Assembly (NCBI GenBank): GCA_025354065.1
Contig: JANXNM010000579.1
Span: 1-12,417 of the forward strand
Origin: Synechococcales cyanobacterium 340R_concoct_173_sub
Lineage (GTDB): Bacteria; Cyanobacteriota; Cyanobacteriia; Leptolyngbyales; Leptolyngbyaceae
Length of the DNA: 12,417 nucleotides
Direction: 5' to 3'
Shown piece by piece: positions 6,007 through 12,417 of the stretch (position 1 is its first letter; the number at the start of each line of letters is the position of its first letter). The notes beneath the pieces are model-generated. The model made no database searches and had not been told where the DNA came from. It worked only from the letters and a program-made list of their open reading frames with translations. Position numbers and translations under genes: made by a program.

Positions 6007-6486
6007 TTAACCACTGGCCGTGTCCCCCCCGCCATCGTCGTCGTCATCTAAAGGATGATAGTCATAATTTTCAGGATCGCCAATCATGCCGGGACTAATC
6101 AATGTAATATCGAACTCATCGGGCGGGACGGTCTGAATTTGTTCGCGCTTCAGAAGATAGTAGATAGCCCGAACGTCGGGACCAAAAATAACTTCATCAG
6201 AATTTTGTAAATCGTGGGACTGAAGCTTGCGCCCATTCACTAACAGACCATTGGCACTGCCTTGTCCCCGAAGATTGCCATCCACAATCCGATAATAATA
6301 AGAGCCATCTTCTTTAGGATGTTTTACCAACGTGGCATGGCGACGAGAGACAAATTGAGACACCAAACGAACATCACACCTTGGATCGCGTCCGATCGAA
6401 TAAACCGGACCATCAAGGTTAAATTCCCGGCGACCCTTATCATCTTCAATGATGAGCATGTGGTTATTTTGCTGTTCTGAAGGCAT
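6007..6486 (-). CDS. FHA-domain protein with acidic C-terminal tail
   Basis: FHA domains bind phosphothreonine peptides. From the ATG at 6486 the protein has 159 residues. Key FHA elements are present: YSIGRDP with the conserved Gly-Arg, SQFVSRRHATL with the Ser and the Arg-His pair, and GSANGLLVNGRKL with the Asn-Gly turn. After the domain comes a roughly 45-residue tail with VPPDEFDITLISPG and a run of five Asp, then three Gly. An in-frame TTG at 6504 would add six residues; neither start has a clear Shine-Dalgarno sequence, and I prefer the ATG. No kinase or phosphatase gene is nearby, so the partner is unknown. A promoter and a terminator candidate flank the gene, suggesting a single-gene transcript. 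Confidence 0.88.
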   Translation of the reverse strand: MPSEQQNNHMLIIEDDKGRREFNLDGPVYSIGRDPRCDVRLVSQFVSRRHATLVKHPKEDGSYYYRIVDGNLRGQGSANGLLVNGRKLQSHDLQNSDEVIFGPDVRAIYYLLKREQIQTVPPDEFDITLISPGMIGDPENYDYHPLDDDDDGGGDTASG

Positions 6487-6557
6487 GAGGGTTGATCTAT
6501 CCAAGGTGAGAGAGAAGATATTCCAATTAGACTACGATTTCGTTAGACTTTTAGATA

Positions 6558-6587
6558 ATTTTAAAAGATCGTTATGCGATCAAGCAA
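6558..6587 (-). promoter_or_regulatory. Candidate promoter for the FHA gene
   Basis: On the minus strand, TTGCTT (6582-6587) and TAAAAT (6558-6563) are 18 bp apart, with five of six -10 matches and a weak -35. Transcription would start near 6550, about 65 bp before the ATG at 6486. Identified by eye. Confidence 0.35.
6563..6581 (-). terminator. Weak terminator-like hairpin after the copper ATPase gene
   Basis: On the minus strand, GATCG and CGATC (6581-6577 and 6571-6567) form a 5-bp stem with a CATAA loop followed by TTTT, 25 bp after the ATPase stop. The stem is short, and it overlaps the spacer of the candidate FHA promoter, so the assignment is tentative. Confidence 0.3.
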
Positions 6588-6606
6588 GGCTAGAACGAAT
6601 TGTTGA

Positions 6607-9042
6607 CTATCTCGCCCAATAACGCAAAAGAATTGAATTCCCGACGACTGTGATCGAACTCATTGCCATTAAGATGCCCGCTTGTCCAGGTGTCAGAACA
6701 ATCTTCCAGGTCGGTAATAACAATCCAGCAGCAACTGGAATTGCAACGATGTTGTAAATCATTGCCCAACCGAGATTCGCATAAATAGTTCTTAAAGTCA
6801 TCCGACTTAAGGTTAGCGCTGCCAATACATCAGAAAGACGATCGCGCAACAAGACAATCCCAGCGGTTTCGGATGCAACGTCTGTTCCGCCTTTCAGTGC
6901 AATGCCCACATCCGCTTGAGCCAAGGCAGGCGCGTCGTTTATGCCGTCTCCGACCATGGCGACACAGTGACCGTTTTGCTGCAATTTGGCGATCGCGTCG
7001 GCTTTTCCTTGGGGCAGGACTTCGGCGATGATTTGATCGTGCGGGATGCCGACTTGGGTTGCAATCGAGTGAGCAACAGAGAGCCGATCGCCTGTGAGTA
7101 ACATGACCCGGAGTCCTTGATTTTGCAGCGCTTGAACGGTGTCGTTGGCTTCGGGACGTAGGGTGTCGGTGACGGTAATTAAGCCGAGAAGTTGACGGTC
7201 TTGGGCGATAAAAATTACAGTTTTGCCCTCTTTTCCAAATTGCTCGGCTTGTTGAAGAATTAGGGTTTCGATCGTAACGCCCGCTGCTATCAACCAAGCG
7301 CTTGTACCTAATTTGTACGGCTGATTTTGAATAGTTGCCTGGACACCACAACCTGCAATAGTTTGGCTGTCCTGCATTGAAAGTAGATTGAGTTTGGTGG
7401 TTTGGGCGGCGGTGAGAATGGCGAGGGCAAGGGGATGTTGGGTGCCGGATTCCAGGGTGGCGGCGAGTTGGAGAAGACGATCGGGGCTGAGGGTTGGGGC
7501 GATCGGGACAATATCTTGAACCTGTGGACAGCCCAAGGTGAGTGTGCCTGTTTTATCGAAAACCACGATGTCGAGTTTTTCCACCTGCTGCAATACATCG
7601 CCGCCCCGAATTAATAATCCTCGCTGCGCGCCTAAGCTGGATCCGACGATCAATGCAGTCGGAGTCGCGAGACCGAGGGCACAGGGACAGGCGACGACCA
7701 TTAAGGAAATGGCGAGTTTGAGACTCATTAATAGCGGCGATGGTGGTAAGCGATCGGTTCCCGCCATTCCAGTCATTCCAGCCATGTGGCCCATTGCAGC
7801 CATTCCACCGATAGCACTTTGGCTGTCTATTAAGACCGATTGCCCAAAACAATACCAACCCAAAAACGTTAATACCGATAGGGTTAGAACGATGTAGGTG
7901 AAATATCCGGCAATTCGATCGGCCAGTTGTTGCACGGGCGCACGGCGAGTTTGGGCATCTTCGACCCATTGAATAATTTTCGCAAGCTGACTGCTGCTAC
8001 TCAGTTGAGTGATTTCCAAGGTAATTAAGCCCGATCGATTTAGGGTTCCGGCACTTAGTTTGTCGCCGATGGCTTTTTCAACGGGAATCGCTTCTCCGGT
8101 CAACATCGATTCGTCAATGGTGCTGCTGCCCGAGACTAAAACGCCATCCACCGGAATCTGTTCTCCGGGCAAAACCTGCACCCATTCTCCCAGTCTTAAA
8201 TGTTCCACCGGAATTACGATCGCTTCGCTGGGATTCAGGCTCGGATTTAGGTTTGGATTGAGATCGCTGAGGATCTTCTGGTCACTGGCGATCGTGGTGT
8301 TGCGAACGAGTCGTGCCGTCTGGGGCTGGAGGGCAATCAAGGCTTGAAACGATGACAGGGCTTCACGTCTGGCCCAAGCTTCCAACGATCGTCCAAGTAA
8401 AATGAATCCAATTAACATGACGGGTTCATCAAAAAAGCACTCCCAACCGATCGCGGGATAGATTAAGGCTACCAAGCTAGTTCCAAAGGCGAGGAGGGAT
8501 CCTAGGGCAATCAATGTATTCATGTTGGGCGAATTTTTGAATAACCCCTTTAAACCATCGCGCAAAATTTCCCGTCCCGGAATAAATAATGCCAGTCCCG
8601 CCAGCACCGCATGAAACGCGTCATTCCCCAGCCCTGGCAACGGACGACCGACAGCATGACCTATATGTCCGGCGCTGGAGACTAGGACTAGGGTGAGAGC
8701 GATCGCGAGGCGTTGACGTTGTTTTGAGGCTTGTTCCGTGCGGCGTTGGGTCAGGGCGGCGAGTTGGTCGGTGCGACGTTGGCCGATTTGATGCGATCGG
8801 GCGGTAGTGGGAAATCCGGCTTGGGTGAGAGCCGTCGTCAGGACTTCGGCGGTGAGGGTGGGAAGAGCCGTGACGGTGGCGACTTCGGTGATTAGATTAA
8901 CGACAGCATCCTGAACGCCAACTTGTTGCTTGAGCTTACGGGTGACGGCGCTGACGCATCCTGCACACATCATTCCGCCGACATCAAGGGTGATGGTTTC
9001 GGTGGGAATGGTGGGGAGCGATCGTTCAGCGGTGGCAATCAT
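6607..9042 (-). CDS. Cu(+)-transporting P1B-type ATPase (CopA/PacS/CtaA type)
   Basis: This 811-residue pump moves Cu(+) across the plasma or thylakoid membrane. An N-terminal metal-binding HMA domain carries GMMCAGC (Cys26, Cys29). About eight membrane helices follow (near 109-127, 141-157, 174-195, 205-219, 378-398, 438-460, 754-774, 782-804). The actuator domain has TGEAIP, the transport site is CPC (452-454), the phosphorylation site is DKTGT (Asp496), HP (536-537) marks the nucleotide domain, and GDGINDAP (698-705) closes the phosphorylation domain. MIYN in helix 7 and MSS in helix 8 are Cu(+) signatures. A Met/His-rich stretch (412-428) sits in the exit-side loop, and an LNP repeat (261-271) is inserted in the actuator domain. 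It lies 51 bp after the small membrane gene, with no clear ribosome binding site. Motifs alone do not separate PacS from CtaA. Confidence 0.95.
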   Translation of the reverse strand: MIATAERSLPTIPTETITLDVGGMMCAGCVSAVTRKLKQQVGVQDAVVNLITEVATVTALPTLTAEVLTTALTQAGFPTTARSHQIGQRRTDQLAALTQRRTEQASKQRQRLAIALTLVLVSSAGHIGHAVGRPLPGLGNDAFHAVLAGLALFIPGREILRDGLKGLFKNSPNMNTLIALGSLLAFGTSLVALIYPAIGWECFFDEPVMLIGFILLGRSLEAWARREALSSFQALIALQPQTARLVRNTTIASDQKILSDLNPNLNPSLNPSEAIVIPVEHLRLGEWVQVLPGEQIPVDGVLVSGSSTIDESMLTGEAIPVEKAIGDKLSAGTLNRSGLITLEITQLSSSSQLAKIIQWVEDAQTRRAPVQQLADRIAGYFTYIVLTLSVLTFLGWYCFGQSVLIDSQSAIGGMAAMGHMAGMTGMAGTDRLPPSPLLMSLKLAISLMVVACPCALGLATPTALIVGSSLGAQRGLLIRGGDVLQQVEKLDIVVFDKTGTLTLGCPQVQDIVPIAPTLSPDRLLQLAATLESGTQHPLALAILTAAQTTKLNLLSMQDSQTIAGCGVQATIQNQPYKLGTSAWLIAAGVTIETLILQQAEQFGKEGKTVIFIAQDRQLLGLITVTDTLRPEANDTVQALQNQGLRVMLLTGDRLSVAHSIATQVGIPHDQIIAEVLPQGKADAIAKLQQNGHCVAMVGDGINDAPALAQADVGIALKGGTDVASETAGIVLLRDRLSDVLAALTLSRMTLRTIYANLGWAMIYNIVAIPVAAGLLLPTWKIVLTPGQAGILMAMSSITVVGNSILLRYWAR
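8231..8266. repeat. Three imperfect 12-bp units inside the copper ATPase gene
   Basis: Three successive 12-bp units begin GGATTCAGGCTC, GGATTTAGGTTT and GGATTGAGATCG. In frame on the minus strand they encode the LNPNLNPSLNP stretch of the actuator domain. The unit length is a multiple of three, so expansion would keep the reading frame. Confidence 0.7.
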
Positions 9043-9093
9043 AGTGACTTGATAGGGGGGAACAACTTAGGGGAAGGGTGTCTTACGAGCTGA

Positions 9094-9312
9094 TTAGTCG
9101 TCTGGATCTGTCGTCGATCGATCTTTTGGTTTAAATAATCCTAATTTCCATGCGGCAAAAAAGGCGATCGGTCCGGCAGCGATCGGGCTACTCAACGCGG
9201 GATCTATGTTCAGTGTAGAGAATGTATTGAAATAAGCCATGCCAATACAAAAACAAATCATAAAATTACCGATTTGCTTCCGATTTACGTTGGGTGGTTT
9301 GGGTTCGACCAT
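9094..9312 (-). CDS. Small two-helix membrane protein of unknown function
   Basis: The 72-residue product has a basic, Pro-rich start, two hydrophobic segments (about 14-32 and 42-59) and a charged KPKDRSTTDPDD tail. The hydrophobic pattern and its place between two same-strand membrane-protein genes (30 bp after the CPBP gene, 51 bp before the ATPase) support coding. The first helix contains Cys20, Cys22, Met18 and Met25, possible metal ligands, but no known motif. The start has no strong ribosome binding site. I do not recognise a family; a helper of the ATPase or of the CPBP protein is possible only by context. Confidence 0.65.
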   Translation of the reverse strand: MVEPKPPNVNRKQIGNFMICFCIGMAYFNTFSTLNIDPALSSPIAAGPIAFFAAWKLGLFKPKDRSTTDPDD

Positions 9313-9342
9313 AGTTTTAATTTTCTTAACTCAGGGGCTTAA

Positions 9343-10875
9343 CTATTGTCCGGCACTGCCCAAAACAAACAGACTAATCAGCGTCCCACTATTCCAAAGA
9401 CTATGGAGCATCATGGACGTAAGTAAATTTTGGGTACGGGCGTAGACAAATCCGAGGAGAATGCCGAGAACCGTCAAGGGCAGGACTTCCGATAGGCTCA
9501 GATGAACCAACGCAAAGATAAAACCACTTAAGACAATTGCCGTTGTTGTACTGAAATATCGGGTTAACGATGGCAACAAAAATCCGCGAAATAAGAGTTC
9601 TTCAAAAATTGGAGCGGCGATCGCAGTTGTAATAAAAAATAATCCCAATGCGATCGGATCTTTGCTCCCCAACAACAACGGAAGCAAGGGATTACTGCCG
9701 CCTTGACCTTGCCAAATTTGACTATTGAGAATGCTCACCCCCAGCACTAAGGGGAAGGCCACGAGATAGCCGCCTAATCCCCAGGGAAACCAATTGCCTT
9801 TGAAATTAAAGCGAAACCAATTATCTTCTAGAGGCAAATGGGGCTTGATGGTTAAATACAACACCGTCAAGGCACCGCCAGCTAGTGCTCCGTAAGTTCC
9901 GAGGACTCCCAAGCCTTGCAATATATCAGGACTAATATCAAACTGAATTTTCAAAACTTGCAGACCCGATCGGATCAAGGGCGCAATCAAAAATCCAACA
10001 ATTAATTGCCCGACTAAGAAAAACCCGGCCACCATGACAAGCCAGGTATCTTCCCAATCCCACGGTACGGTCCATTTGGTTTCATTCAAACCCGCAATCC
10101 AACCGTCTTTGCCTTTGACCAATCGCTGACCGATTACACCGAAAAATAGCAAAATCCCGGTGCCGATCGATGCGGTTGCTGTGATGCCTGTGATGCTGAG
10201 TTTGACGAGGACGGATTGAGCGATGGTTTGTTCTTTGGTTTTGAGTGCAGCCCGTTTATCCTCTTGTTTATTCACCGTGTAGAGCCGATCGAAGGCCACA
10301 TAACGATACCAACCTTCGAGGGTATTCAGCCGATCGGTCGCATTCGGAGAAACTTGGGGCGGATTATTCCATAGTCCCGTCAAAGTTTGGGAGAGTTGTT
10401 GGGCGCTGGCGGAGGTCTTAGAATCGCTCGCTAGCTCGGTCCAGAGTTGTTGGGCGCTTTCCAGTTTGCCATTGCGAGTTTGCAGTAATCCAAGCCGCAG
10501 TGTTAGATCTTCGAGATTAGTTTGTTGTTTGATCTGTTCAGTTTTAGCGAGGGCGATCGCGTCGGCATTGTTAGCGGTTCCAAGCTGGGCGGCGATCGTT
10601 TTTAAACTCGATTGCACTTGTTCGCGAGACTGTTGGTATGCAGTTGCTGCCGCAATAATAGGCGAAGTGGATTCTTCCACCATTTTTTTGAGCTGTACGC
10701 TGGTGTCATCACTTCCGTCAGTGCGAAGTTCAGCCAAGTGCAATCGCAGGTCAGATTCATAAAGCGCCAGACGGCTATTAAATTGAGGTTTGCTAAAACT
10801 TTCAACTAGATCAGTGCCCATAATGAGAAGCGCGATCGCCGTTAGTCCAATAAGAAAAATCCGTTTCAATGTCAT
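9343..10875 (-). CDS. CPBP-family intramembrane protease with large extracytoplasmic N-terminal region
   Basis: The C-terminal half is a CPBP (CAAX protease and bacteriocin-processing, Rce1-like) intramembrane glutamic protease: EELLFRG with Glu425, Glu426 and Arg430, FIFALVH with His458, and HSLWN with His491 and Asn495. The 510 residues are long for the family. A signal-anchor helix (about 5-20) is followed by roughly 200 polar residues (30-220), helix-rich and partly coiled-coil-like (LTLRLGLLQTRNGKLESAQQLW), probably outside the cytoplasm. Several further membrane segments start at about 225. The gene lies 65 bp after the DUF1499 gene, with a 14-bp direct repeat in the gap. Substrate unknown. 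The fold assignment is secure from motifs; the topology is inferred. Confidence 0.88.
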   Translation of the reverse strand: MTLKRIFLIGLTAIALLIMGTDLVESFSKPQFNSRLALYESDLRLHLAELRTDGSDDTSVQLKKMVEESTSPIIAAATAYQQSREQVQSSLKTIAAQLGTANNADAIALAKTEQIKQQTNLEDLTLRLGLLQTRNGKLESAQQLWTELASDSKTSASAQQLSQTLTGLWNNPPQVSPNATDRLNTLEGWYRYVAFDRLYTVNKQEDKRAALKTKEQTIAQSVLVKLSITGITATASIGTGILLFFGVIGQRLVKGKDGWIAGLNETKWTVPWDWEDTWLVMVAGFFLVGQLIVGFLIAPLIRSGLQVLKIQFDISPDILQGLGVLGTYGALAGGALTVLYLTIKPHLPLEDNWFRFNFKGNWFPWGLGGYLVAFPLVLGVSILNSQIWQGQGGSNPLLPLLLGSKDPIALGLFFITTAIAAPIFEELLFRGFLLPSLTRYFSTTTAIVLSGFIFALVHLSLSEVLPLTVLGILLGFVYARTQNLLTSMMLHSLWNSGTLISLFVLGSAGQ

Positions 10876-10887
10876 GAAGCGCCCTGA

Positions 10888-10915
10888 TCTAGTGAATAAG
10901 TTCTAGTGAAAAATT
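10888..10915. repeat. Direct repeat of 14 bp in the CPBP gene leader
   Basis: TCTAGTGAATAAGT (10888-10901) is followed directly by TCTAGTGAAAAATT (10902-10915), matching at 12 of 14 positions, with the 8-mer TCTAGTGA perfect in both. It lies just upstream of the CPBP start (10875) on the minus strand. Tandem sites at this spacing could bind a regulator, or may be a chance duplication. Confidence 0.5.
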
Positions 10916-10940
10916 TAGTTGAGAAACGGGAATTTGCATT

Positions 10941-11408
10941 TTACATTAACGATCGGATCGTCTCAATCCGTTTACGATTCACACCCAAATCAGATTGGCC
11001 CAACCGAGATGCCGATCGGGCTTGCACAGTTTGCGACGTTTCATCAACATAAAATTCCACATCATCCACAAATCCCATTAATGAAGAAGTGAATTCCGCA
11101 TAGAGATAATTTTCCGTTTCAGAAATCACCACAGCACCGGGTTGTGCTAAGACAGCCGCTTTCAGAGTTGCGATCGTGTTTCCGCCGAGAAATTTTAGCG
11201 GCTCAATCTGGTGTTCGGTATCTGTTGAAGAGGTGCTCACACAGTTGGGAGAAGCTGGACAGACGGCGAGTGTGCCATTGCGAAGGCCCAGATTGTCTGG
11301 ACGTGTACCTGAGAATTTAAACATGAATGCCTCCGCCGGAGTGATGGTGAACCAGAGCAAAAGTAATGAAACCGCTACAGAAACGAAACCACGAAATACA
11401 AACTGCAT
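10941..11408 (-). CDS. DUF1499-family secreted protein
   Basis: The 155-residue protein has a clear signal peptide (hydrophobic 8-22, cleavage likely after AEA at about 27) and a DUF1499 domain: CPASPNC with Cys50 and Cys56, FVDDVEFYVDE (113-123), and RSASRLGQSDLGVNRKRIETIR (131-152). The export signal places it in the periplasm or thylakoid lumen. The function of the family is unknown to me. The two conserved cysteines may form a disulfide. It starts 28 bp after thrB on the same strand, so it is probably in the same transcript although unrelated to threonine synthesis. No strong ribosome binding site is visible. Confidence 0.88.
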   Translation of the reverse strand: MQFVFRGFVSVAVSLLLLWFTITPAEAFMFKFSGTRPDNLGLRNGTLAVCPASPNCVSTSSTDTEHQIEPLKFLGGNTIATLKAAVLAQPGAVVISETENYLYAEFTSSLMGFVDDVEFYVDETSQTVQARSASRLGQSDLGVNRKRIETIRSLM

Positions 11409-11436
11409 AACAAAAATAGGATTAAGTACAACCAGA

Positions 11437-12354
11437 CTAAGAACTAATCTTCACGCCGTCAGTATCTAATTGTAGGACGATCGCCAAGGTTTCGATACCC
11501 ACAGATTCCCAGGTTTGTTTCATGGCCTGAGCCACATTCTGGGCTGAAGGAAGATTACTCAAGGCCAATAGGGTTGGACCTGCGCCGCTAATGACAACTC
11601 CGTGGGCACCTGCTGCGATCGCCGCTGCTTCTACAGAGTCAAAATTAGGAATTAATGCTTTACGGTAAGGCTGATGCACTTTGTCCTGTAGTGCGGCCTT
11701 GAGCCAGTCCGGGTTTCCGGTGGATAATCCCTGCATCAACAATCCTAAATGAGCCATATTAAATACTACGTCCGATCGGCTGTAGGTCGCAGGTAATACT
11801 TGACGGGCGGCGGCGGTGGAGAGTTCAAACGCAGGAATGGCAACGATCGCAATAATGGACGCGTGCCAACTTAATTCACTGACTTCCCAGTCGCGATCGA
11901 TTCCACTGGCCGACAACCGACAACCACCCAGCAATGCAGGAACAACATTATCAGGATGCCCTTCAATTTCGGTGGCCAAGTCAGCAATTTGTTGCATTGA
12001 AAACGGCTGACCTGCCAACTCATTCGCGCCTACCAAACCACCGACAATAGCCGTCGCAGAACTTCCCAAGCCCCGAGCCAACGGCACATTCATTTCAATG
12101 TAGATTTTTAGTTTTGGAATCGGTTGATCGAGCTTGCTATAAAACGTTTTCATGGCTTGAACGACCATGTTGTCAGCATTACGGCTGACCCGATGCTCAT
12201 CACCCCCTTTAACCGTAATTTCTAATTCATGACTAGAATCGACAGGCAATTCTGAAAATGTGAATTGGTTATACAACGTCAATGCTGCACCCAAACAATC
12301 AAATCCCGGCCCAATGTTTGCCGTCGTTGCGGGAACTCGAACTGTTACCGACAT
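11437..12354 (-). CDS. thrB: Homoserine kinase
   Basis: ThrB phosphorylates homoserine with ATP, the committed step toward threonine. The 305 residues match the GHMP-kinase family length. Motif 1 is [16 protein letters not shown] (7-22), motif 2 is [16 protein letters not shown] (91-106), the glycine-rich ATP loop, and motif 3 is [14 protein letters not shown] (252-265). EGHPDN (131-136) is also typical. The ATG lies 6 bp after the TAG of the gene before it, and AGAGGATAGGG, which overlaps that stop, can serve as ribosome binding site, so translation is probably coupled. The DUF1499 gene follows after 28 bp. Confidence 0.97.
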   Translation of the reverse strand: MSVTVRVPATTANIGPGFDCLGAALTLYNQFTFSELPVDSSHELEITVKGGDEHRVSRNADNMVVQAMKTFYSKLDQPIPKLKIYIEMNVPLARGLGSSATAIVGGLVGANELAGQPFSMQQIADLATEIEGHPDNVVPALLGGCRLSASGIDRDWEVSELSWHASIIAIVAIPAFELSTAAARQVLPATYSRSDVVFNMAHLGLLMQGLSTGNPDWLKAALQDKVHQPYRKALIPNFDSVEAAAIAAGAHGVVISGAGPTLLALSNLPSAQNVAQAMKQTWESVGIETLAIVLQLDTDGVKISS

Positions 12355-12360
12355 AATTCC

Positions 12361-12417
12361 CTATCCTCTCAGTTGTCCGATTAAATGCGCCATTTCCGGC
12401 AAAATCAGCTTTTCCAT
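12361..12417 (-). CDS. C-terminal end of an unidentified protein (cut by window edge)
   Basis: On the minus strand, 18 codons are open from the window edge to TAG at 12361-12363; the peptide ends PEMAHLIGQLRG. It happens to begin with ATG at the edge, but is far more likely the end of a longer gene upstream of thrB in the same operon, given the 6-bp gap. I cannot identify the family. An 18-residue leader peptide is the less likely alternative. Confidence 0.55.
   Translation of the reverse strand: MEKLILPEMAHLIGQLRG

Noticed and set aside
6830..7969. Several ORFs of 96-173 codons on both strands inside the copper ATPase gene.
   Set aside because: They are off-frame readings of a complete, motif-rich 811-residue gene, with low-complexity Arg/Ser/Pro products.
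9043..9093. A copper-responsive operator before the ATPase gene.
   Set aside because: The 51-bp gap is C-rich on the coding strand but shows no inverted repeat I can match to a known copper regulator.
12361..12417. An 18-residue attenuator-type leader peptide before thrB.
   Set aside because: No run of Thr or Ile codons and no attenuator hairpin in the 6-bp gap; a C-terminal fragment is simpler.

Overview
The window looks like cyanobacterial chromosome. CGATCG and the HIP1 octamer GCGATCGC recur throughout: perfect octamers lie at 6989, 8699, 9617, 10553, 10832 and 11615, and many more sites carry only the CGATCG core. The gene content agrees: a short cyanobacterial-type Hfq, a Uma2/DUF820 protein, DUF2459, DUF1499 and a Cu(+)-type P1B ATPase. 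Base composition is moderate. The species cannot be named from this window. No rRNA, tRNA, CRISPR array, insertion sequence or prophage was seen.

Left part (1-3494): the 3' tail of an unidentified gene, then a C39-like cysteine peptidase with an Ig-like N-terminus and three SH3-like repeats. A perfect 27-bp palindrome and an AT-rich spacer with one doubtful 31-codon ORF follow. Next is a minus-strand Uma2-family protein whose nuclease motif looks decayed. Divergent from it, 30 bp away, is a membrane-anchored DUF2459 protein.

Housekeeping block (3506-5338): dapF (diaminopimelate epimerase; lysine and peptidoglycan) is divergent from hfq, and hfq converges on tmk (dTMP kinase) with a 4-bp overlap of the stop codons. 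A small unrecognised gene with a strong ribosome binding site (5481-5843) follows. Its stop codon opens a minisatellite of five perfect 16-bp repeats, which abuts a terminator serving the FHA-domain gene from the other side.

Right part (6607-12417): five minus-strand genes lie close together with gaps of 28 to 65 bp. In transcription order they are thrB (homoserine kinase), a secreted DUF1499 protein, a CPBP-family membrane protease with a large extracytoplasmic N-terminal region, a 72-residue two-helix membrane protein, and a Cu(+)-exporting ATPase (CopA/PacS/CtaA type). thrB starts 6 bp after the stop of a further gene cut by the window edge. Spacing suggests that at least the CPBP gene, the small membrane gene and the ATPase are co-transcribed.

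Nothing in the window is a clear new defence or biosynthetic system. The most unusual points are the stop-codon-seeded minisatellite, the Met/His-rich exit-side loop of the copper ATPase, the signal-less triple-repeat C39 peptidase, the probably inactive Uma2 protein and the hairpin leader of hfq.
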